A stretch of DNA of 64,000 bases from Echria macrotheca (taxonomy: Eukaryota > Ascomycota > Sordariomycetes > Sordariales > Schizotheciaceae), in NCBI GenBank assembly GCA_030411725.1, contig MU839828.1, positions 2,790,001-2,854,000 of the forward strand, given 5' to 3'. The position numbers were made by a program, and so were the translations under genes. This document shows, in pieces, positions 57,708-64,000 of this stretch (within the stretch, counting starts at the first letter, position 1; each line of letters begins with the position of its first letter). Under the pieces are notes generated by a model, which made no database searches, had not been told where the DNA came from, and worked only from the letters and a program-made list of their open reading frames with translations.

Positions 57708-58482
57708 CTATACAATCATCTGCGCCACGCCCGCGCCGCCCAGCGTCTTGCTCCCCACAAAAGCCTGGCCCTTGACGCCCGCCAGCAGATAACAAACGCC
57801 GGTAATCGTCAAAATGACCGCCGCGGCAATCAGACTCGACGGGCGCGCGATGATCGACAGCCACTGGACGATGGCCATGACGGCGTAGGCGCCCGCGCGC
57901 ATGTAATTCGTCGAGACGCGGCGGATAGCAGCATCGAACGTCGACGAGGTCGGGCAGATGCGGAGGAGCAGGGGCACCTCGATGAAGAGGATGATGAAGC
58001 ACGACACTCTGTTTTTTTTGTCCACATCATTAGTAACTGTGAGAGAGAAGAGAGAGAAAGAATACGTACAGCGCGAGAACGCTAAAGATGATGAGGAAGA
58101 CGTTGAACGAAAAGATGTTGGCGATGCCCAGGGCAAAGCACAAGATCATGGCGAGAATCCCGAACCTGTTTTTTTGGGTGTTAGTACTCTGTGTATATCC
58201 TCATCAAATCCTCCTCTTGAACAATGCCGATCCCAACCGGCCATCCCAACCTCCCCGAACCAACTCGCTCGTGTATCGTCATGTCATTGCGCCGACCTCT
58301 ACCGTACGTAGCTGGGGGAAGCATAGCAATTCCTAGAAAGTCTCTTACCATTGTCCGTAAATACCTGTAGTAAACCCATCGTCAGCATTCAAAACTCCAA
58401 AGCTTGTCTCCTTAAAACCTGTCCCTTCCCGGGGCAAGAACATACTAAAGTTGCGCGTCGCGAACTCCTCCTTCAACGTCAT
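57708..58482 (-). CDS. tvp18: Golgi membrane protein Tvp18
   Basis: Four exons give 149 aa: 58446-58482, 58349-58364, 58070-58165 and 57708-58008. The second exon is a 16-bp microexon coding IYGQW, and without it the family N-terminus MTLKEEF..TRNFSIYGQW cannot be formed. Tvp18 is a small four-pass membrane protein of late Golgi vesicles; its yeast homologue associates with Yip-family proteins. The hydrophobic segments are at about 20-40, 45-60, 85-105 and 110-130. Conserved features are LCFALGIANIFSF, EVPLLLRICPTS and the C-terminus KTLGGAGVAQMIV. The 183-bp intron between exons 2 and 3 is longer than usual for the window. The next gene upstream, NTF2, lies on the same strand about 1.0 kb away. 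Confidence 0.95.
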
Positions 58483-59514
58483 CTTGACAACCGGCTGCAA
58501 CAATGCAGCGCACCGGTACGACGGGGATGGATGTATACGCTCGGGGCGGTCGGGCGACTGCTGATGTCGATGCTATTCAACGGACCGACGACGACGACGA
58601 ACGGAGCGGCGGCCGGATCAAAAGCTCTTTCGGATCGAATGCCGAGCAGGGAGTTGCGTTCTGCTATGAACTGTTGTAGTCGTCGATGTCGGGATGTTGC
58701 GCAAAGGCAGAGTAAATACCGAATGCTATTCAGGTATCTTGTGTGTGTGTCCTTGTCTTTGTGTTTTGTGTTAAAAGGTTGAACTTCTGGCACTCGAGCG
58801 TCGTAAAATGCCAAAGCTCAATCAACGTAAGCTCACACTAGACTAGCATCCAACAGACGAGCGGCGGTTTGAAGCACGTTGCCTTTTCCCGGCCGCGGCT
58901 GGCGTGCGACACCGCGAGTGGCTGTGCTGCCAAAATGATCCGAGTGCCCCACTGTAACTGGGCTCGCTGGGCAACCAACTGGCAACGGGATGACAGCGAT
59001 CTCTCCGGGCCTGCGATTTTCTTGGGAATTTTCGAAACAGCTTCCCGACACGGGTCAAATACGCTTGGCTGATCTCCAAAGAGGCTCGACCGCTCCGTCG
59101 TCTTGACAGGTCGCTTTCCCCAGAACACACAGACGGATTTACATCTGGAAAGCCGTCGGCATAATATATCGGCATTCCACAGGCAGCGACATTCGCTTTC
59201 CCAGCACCGGGTTCGCTGACGTACCCTGGGTTACGCGGCATGACAAGAACACAGATGTGAAGTCGGGGCTCAGCAGCGGCTCTGAGGCGAATACGTGTTA
59301 CGAAAAACTCCAACACAAAAACTCTTGCCATGACTTGAATATAAGCACATTGACCCTATCAGTTTGGCCTCCCGCTACTCCCCGACACCCTTCGATTTGC
59401 ATTCCTCAGCTCTTTAAAGACGTCCGAAACCAAGTCCCAGCCTCCAATCACTCAATACGCCATCTCAACGATCCTCGGACCATATCCTCTCTCCCGATGG
59501 TCGAGACGACAAGC
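58483..59514. other. Intergenic: Tvp18 promoter and NTF2 3' flank
   Basis: This is about 1 kb between two minus-strand genes. ORFs here, including 58843-59331, have no recognisable family. I see nothing else. Confidence 0.65.
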
Positions 59515-60252
59515 TTAGAAGACGACAAGCTTGAAGATGTCGTTCTGGACGTACCAGCTGCCAGCTTGGTCCTTGGCGAGTATGAAGATCTGCGAGAAGT
59601 TCAAAGGTGTTTCGCCGTCGTCGACCTGTGACACCCCATCAGTACAATCCGTTACTGCCATCACCTTTGTTGACTCAAAACATACCACCAGCTGTCCGAG
59701 AACAGCAATCAGGACGCCTCCGTTCGAGGTAGGCTGGACATCGGGCGGGGTGAACTTGTGAACAACCTTCTGGAAGGGCAGTTGCTGGAAAATCCCGTGT
59801 TAGCCACGCCCGTCCGCGCCAGAGCAATTTCGACAATGACCCCTTACCTCAAGCTTCTGCCCGATCGCGGCGGCGCCAGCCGATGGTTGTTCCTGAAACG
59901 TCATGACCGAAGCATCTCTCTGGTCGGCCGTTAGCTTTTGGATCGCGTCCACATCAAGAACACGACGGTGGGCGTGCGTACGTAGAGACCGACGAGCGTC
60001 TTGCGGTCGGCATCGAATTGGGTGTAATAGTGCGTTACGAATTGTGCTAAGACCTAATGTGAGAAAAATGGCTTCTGCATCGTAGACTCCGGGCTATGGA
60101 CTTACTCGCAAGCTCCACAAGCTCGGGGGAAGCTGTGACGGGAAGATTTTGTCAGTATCGAGAGACGCTTCTCTTCAGTGAACGAATGGCGGGGTAAACA
60201 AGCCCCCCCCTCGGCGACGGCGGGCTGAGACATGAGGAGGTTACATACCCAT
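59515..60252 (-). CDS. ntf2: Nuclear transport factor 2
   Basis: Six exons give 125 aa: 60249-60252, 60106-60132, 59982-60046, 59848-59919, 59686-59784 and 59515-59625. NTF2 is a homodimer that carries Ran-GDP back into the nucleus through the pore. The joined protein begins MASPELVELATQFVTHYY, continues FDADRKTLVGLYRDASVMTF and LPFQKVVHKFTPPDVQP, and ends SWYVQNDIFKLVVF. These are the standard NTF2 fold segments at the usual length. The first coding exon is only ATG plus one base, followed by a 116-bp intron, then a 27-bp exon; all joins keep frame and match the family. The start codon context is caaaATGg. Because the exons are so small, simple ORF searches miss this gene entirely. Confidence 0.95.
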
Positions 60253-61042
60253 TTTGTCGTTAGTAACAGTCGCAAGAAAGTTGGAGAAGAGAAAGAGAGG
60301 CACCGGCGGGGAGAAGGGGCGGGCAATTATATTGGGGCGAGAGTTGGTCTGTTTGACGGAAAGTTTGCGCTTGGGAAGTTTGTAGATACCCAAAGGAAAG
60401 GAGGGGAGCAGGCGCGCAAAACCCCCCCTTAGGATGGTGGGGTAAGTTTCGGCCTCAGGCAGTGTATTTTTGAGATCGTGTCACCCCGGGCACCGAGGCG
60501 GTGGGTCCGAAATTTTGCTGCCATAAATTTAGTTTTTCTTCCTTTGGCGACGAAACTTCTTCCATTTCTTTCCACATCACAAGACAGCAACAGGTACGTT
60601 ATGCTATTTATTTTGCTTTCCTTCTTTTTATGATGACAAACTCTTCCATTAAGAACGGCCAACTGAATCTTTACATGTTGATCATTCAAAATATCAAGCT
60701 CAACAGTCTGAACAATTTTATTCTTTCTTATCTTGTTGCATGCAGTGTCTGCCTAGACATGAGCTAACTGGACCTAGATATTCTTGGTGTGAGGCAGTAG
60801 TCGGTCATTTCGTTGGACAGCAGGGCTCGCAGCGAGCTACCTACGCAGCCTAGCTGTCGGCTGGGTCTTGGTGCCTATGGCAGCGCTGAGGCGGCTCGTC
60901 CTGGTTCTTGTGGCTCAGTGTCCAGCCTAGGAGGTCTTAGGATAGATGCCATGACGCTACGAGACTTGAATGAGCCATAGTATTCTGGAGATGTCTGTTG
61001 GCGGACGGCTGGATATGCTTTCAGGCTTAGATATATACAAAA
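60253..61042. other. Intergenic: NTF2 promoter and 3' flank of the hydrolase gene
   Basis: The part near 60253-60430 is a purine-rich strip on the plus strand, a pyrimidine-rich leader for NTF2 on the minus strand. The rest is AT-richer. No gene is supported. Confidence 0.65.
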
Positions 61043-61589
61043 TCAATCCACCCGTTCATACCAAATCAAACCCTCGATCTCATCGCCTATTGTTTCCCTC
61101 CACTCGACGCCAACGCTGCTCACCTTGTCACTCACGCCCACCTTGAACTCGACCTTGGCGATGTCAACCAGCACACGCGACCCGTTCGCATGAGAAAGCG
61201 TCGAGTACATGACCCACCACTCGCCCGAGACGTGCTTGAAGTCGGAGATGGTCTGCCACGTGAAGGCGGTGCGGTCGGCCCTGAGCGTGTCTTTGTCGGT
61301 GCCCAGCTCGATCGTCATGTTGAGGTAGGCCGGGTGGAAGTACGTGCCGGTGTAGTGGTCCAACGGCCGGCTGGGCGGCAGTGGCTTTTCTGGGTGGTCG
61401 GGGAAGAGGACTTCGACGGCGTTGTCGATCTTGTCGGCGATGATTTGCTTGACTTTTGACCACCTAGAGATGATCAAGTCAGTCCTCTGTGTCCAGGGAT
61501 AACATTTGAAGCCCCTTCTCCCGCCCAACAGGATGGTATCAGACACACGAAGAATAAAAGGACAGCAAAAGCAAGAGAAATTGTGTGTC

Positions 61590-61632
<43 letters not shown>

Positions 61633-63093
61633 ACAGAAGAGAGAGGAAAACGAGAAACAAAAAAGAGAAATCCATACTTCCCACCCCAATCAAACCTCTC
61701 CCCCCTCCCAACCCCAAACCTCTCATCAACCAACCCCCAAACCAAAACCTCGCCCACCGCACACCCCTCGACCGCCGTATTCCCCATACTCACAACCCCA
61801 TACCGCTCCTCAGGGAACCAAACCACAGTCGTCCCAAAAGCCTCCATCATCCCGCCATGCGTAAAGAATCTTTTCCCCCTATAACTCCCCACGGTCCACC
61901 CGGCCGCATACGCCGTCGGCCCATCAAACGGCCCCTCTGTCTCCTTCGAATCCCCCTCGACCATCCTCACCCTTCTCACCTCCCGATGAACCTCGGTCCC
62001 CAGCGGCCCGGACATTTCCACCAACGACCTGATCCACCTGCTATAATCCGCCACCGAAGATATCACCAGTCCCGCGCCGGCGATCTCGGGCTGTTCGACG
62101 ATGGGAAGAACCCCGTGTTTTTGGGAGGTTTCGTCCCAGTAATACCCCGTCGCCAATTTCTTGTCACCAGTCACCTCTTCGATGCCATAATACGTCGAGT
62201 CCATACCCAGCGGTCCCCAGATTAGGTCTCTCAAGAGGGAGCCCATCTTTTGGTTGGTGATAGTCTGGACGACATGCGTCAGCGCGACGTACATCAGATT
62301 GCAGTACTGCCACTTTGTGCGCGGCTCGTAGGTTAACGGCAGGTACCGGAGGGACCGGACGACGTCCCGGGGCGTTGCCGTGTGCCATTTCTGGGGAGAC
62401 GAAGAAGAGGATGGGTAGTCGGACGAGGTGGGATAGAATCGACCCGACGCCTTGTCGTGCCGCGGCAGACCCGTGCGGTGCGAGACGGCGTCGTCTAGAG
62501 TCAGATGGCGCGTGGCCCAGTCGGAGGACATGACGAAATCTTCCGGGAGGATGGCCGAGAGCGGTGTGGTCCAGGATAGCGGCTTGTTGTCTTTTTCGAA
62601 GGACGAGTAGTTACCTGACGCAATCAGGATTCCTAGCACGGCGTCGGTGAAGGCTTTGGTTGTGCTGCCTGTCATGAAGAGGGTTGATTCTGTCACAGGG
62701 GTTTGGGACTTGAGATTTGAGAGGCCGAGACCCTTTTTTTTCGGTAGAGTTAGTATGCGTTTTATGAGAGGAAAAGGTGTAGGGAGAAAGGAAGGGGGGG
62801 GGGGGGGGGTAGTTCGTGAATACAGGTAGGTAGGGAGGGGAGCGCGTGGGTGAGTGGGAAGAAATACCGACCTGATAAAATGTCTCGTTACCATCGATCA
62901 CGGCGATGGCCATGCCGGGCAGATGCCATTTCTCCAGAGTATCGGAGGCGTAGGCCTTAAACTTGTGGGTGAAGGGGTTTCTGCTGTCCCCAGGTTCATC
63001 GCTGAGCGGTTTCTGGTCTGTCACCGACGCAAAGGCCGGCGTGATTCCTCCCCCTGCGCTGACCAAACACATAAAATATCCCAACCACTTCAT
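61043..63093 (-). CDS. Secreted serine beta-lactamase-like hydrolase (class C / DD-peptidase fold)
   Basis: The exons are 62872-63093, 61678-62732 and 61043-61463 (565 aa). A signal peptide covers about residues 1-22 (MKWLGYFMCLVSAGGGITP..AFA). The catalytic domain carries the family triad of motifs: SxxK in GSTTKAF, YxN as WQYCNLMYV, and HGG in FFTHGGMMEAFG, which replaces the KTG box. The segment HLTLDDAVSHRTGLPRHD is also typical. The C-terminal 140 residues form a separate beta-rich region (YTGTYFHPAYLNMTIELG), as in many fungal members of this esterase and peptidase group. These enzymes cleave esters, lactones or D-amino-acid amides; the substrate is unknown and antibiotic resistance should not be assumed. 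Intron 1 (62733-62871) starts with GTCGGT and contains a G-run. Intron 2 (61464-61677) carries a GT/GA microsatellite. Confidence 0.9.
61591..61632. repeat. Compound (GT)n(GA)n microsatellite in an intron
   Basis: Eight GT units run directly into about 13 GA units, inside the second intron of the hydrolase gene. Confidence 0.95.
62798..62809. repeat. Poly-G run
   Basis: An unbroken G homopolymer (plus strand) of more than a dozen bases lies within the first intron of the hydrolase gene. Exact length may be a sequencing uncertainty. Confidence 0.8.
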
Positions 63094-63914
63094 CGTGTGA
63101 ACCTCTTCTGCCAAGAAACTGATGTGGAAAAGAGATAAACAAAAGAGGAAAAAACAAAAAGACCTCAGAGAAACCCGTCGGCTCAATCAGCTGAGACTGG
63201 CCCCCTATCAACTCAAATCGTGTGGCCGCAAGGCTTAGATATATAGAGACTCGGTCCCTCTGTAAATCCTGTGAGTGTAACCGTCACCAAGTGATCATCA
63301 TCTTTTTAGACGACAATCCTCTGCTCCAGGCAGCACGATTCAATTATCAACTACAGAAAACCGGTCAGCTCGGCTCCCAAACCGACCGACTGCTGTACAT
63401 CCCAAACAGGCAGGTCGTTGCGGCTAATCCCTTCACTGCAGACAGTTAAACCCGACATGATCCTACACCCAAACTAGACAGGGTCCTATTCTGTACACTA
63501 AAAGCAGACATGATCCTACTACACTCAATTATACAAGGCGCATTACAAGGCACCCGTATTTACATCACGCGTCTCTTAGACCTAAGCACCATACACCGTT
63601 GGCAACCTGTACGCCCCATCAGATACTATATCTAGATATTCGTAGCTAAACTACGCAAACCGTTGCTTAGGTAGCTGACGGTAAAACGCTGTTTCCCATG
63701 GCAGGTTTGGTCTAAAGCCCGTTTCCATGTACGATTTTCCGCTGCCCATATCCGTCACACACGCAACCATCCCAGTGGCGCCATCCCCTATCCTGCTCAA
63801 CACACAACCCAAAGACGCCTCCCTTGACCTCTTTGGAAGACCAATGGCCAGACATGTCATGCTCAAATTCCAGATACCATTACAGGGAATGGCTTGTCTG
63901 TTATCGCTCATTCC
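63094..63914. other. Intergenic: hydrolase promoter and 3' flank of the last gene
   Basis: Both neighbours are on the minus strand. The region is AT-richer around 63440-63660, with a TACACT/TGATCC duplicated segment. Small ORFs are unsupported. An isolated ACGCGT is at 63567. Confidence 0.6.
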
Positions 63915-64000
63915 TTACAACTCCTCCTCCTCCTCTGTCACCGCCGGCGCAGGTTGCGGCTGATTTGCTGCCTTCTGAGCAGCCTCTGCCTTGGCGAGTA
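63915..64000 (-). CDS. C-terminal end of an unidentified gene (3' partial in window)
   Basis: The last 86 bases read, on the minus strand, as an open frame ending LAKAEAAQKAANQPQPAP, then AVT, five Glu and Leu before TAA at 63915-63917. An Ala/Lys/Gln-rich helix followed by an acidic tail is typical of the ends of many ribosome- or chaperone-associated proteins, but the family cannot be named from 27 residues. Confidence 0.5.
   Translation of the reverse strand, partial: LAKAEAAQKAANQPQPAPAVTEEEEEL

Noticed and set aside
61043..63093. Antibiotic-resistance beta-lactamase
   Set aside because: The fold is shared by many fungal esterases and peptidases; nothing in the sequence shows activity on beta-lactams.

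Overview
The window is nuclear DNA of a filamentous ascomycete (Pezizomycotina), probably a Sordariomycete. Evidence: about 36 short spliceosomal introns, mostly 42-120 bp with CTAAC/CTGAC-type branch points; GC-biased third codon positions; and typical fungal families (Crh glucanosyltransferase, Aim21, Tvp18, Dbf4/NimO, secreted tyrosinase, Icp55). The species cannot be named from sequence alone. No rRNA, confident tRNA, CRISPR array, transposase or reverse transcriptase was recognised.

Layout. 0-10 kb: end of a bHLH regulator (+), mitochondrial peptidase Icp55 (-), replication kinase subunit Dbf4 (+), anion:cation symporter-type MFS transporter (-). 13-22 kb: GPI-anchored Crh-type cell-wall enzyme (+), Sirt5-like sirtuin (+), MFSD5/MOT2-like transporter (-), secreted tyrosinase (-). 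26-27 kb: DapA-family aldolase (-). 27.2-36.3 kb: 9 kb without a supportable gene. 36-52 kb: an extremely acidic low-complexity protein (-), Dna2 helicase/nuclease (-), TRAPPC11 (+), Aim21 (-). 52-57.7 kb: another 5.7 kb gene-free tract. 57.7-64 kb: Tvp18 (-), NTF2 (-), a secreted serine beta-lactamase-like hydrolase (-), and the 3' end of an unidentified gene (-). Exon joins were worked out by hand from frame, splice signals and family conservation.

The genes do not form an obvious pathway cluster. Mostly they are housekeeping genes: replication (DBF4, DNA2), membrane traffic (TRAPPC11, TVP18), actin (Aim21), nuclear import (NTF2) and mitochondrial protein maturation (Icp55). Interspersed are secreted or accessory genes (tyrosinase, Crh, beta-lactamase-like hydrolase, transporters). 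Both replication genes carry ACGCGT (MluI cell-cycle box) upstream of their starts, in a tandem pair for DNA2. The most notable points are: a Sirt5-like sirtuin with the acyl-lysine Y-x-x-R motif spanning an intron and a GC-AG second intron; the Glu-rich repeat protein next to DNA2; unusual splicing (a 4-nt coding first exon, a 16-nt microexon, GTCGGT donors, purine-preceded acceptors); and two long gene-free tracts, one with a dense ACCTACCT/AGGTAGGT motif cluster.
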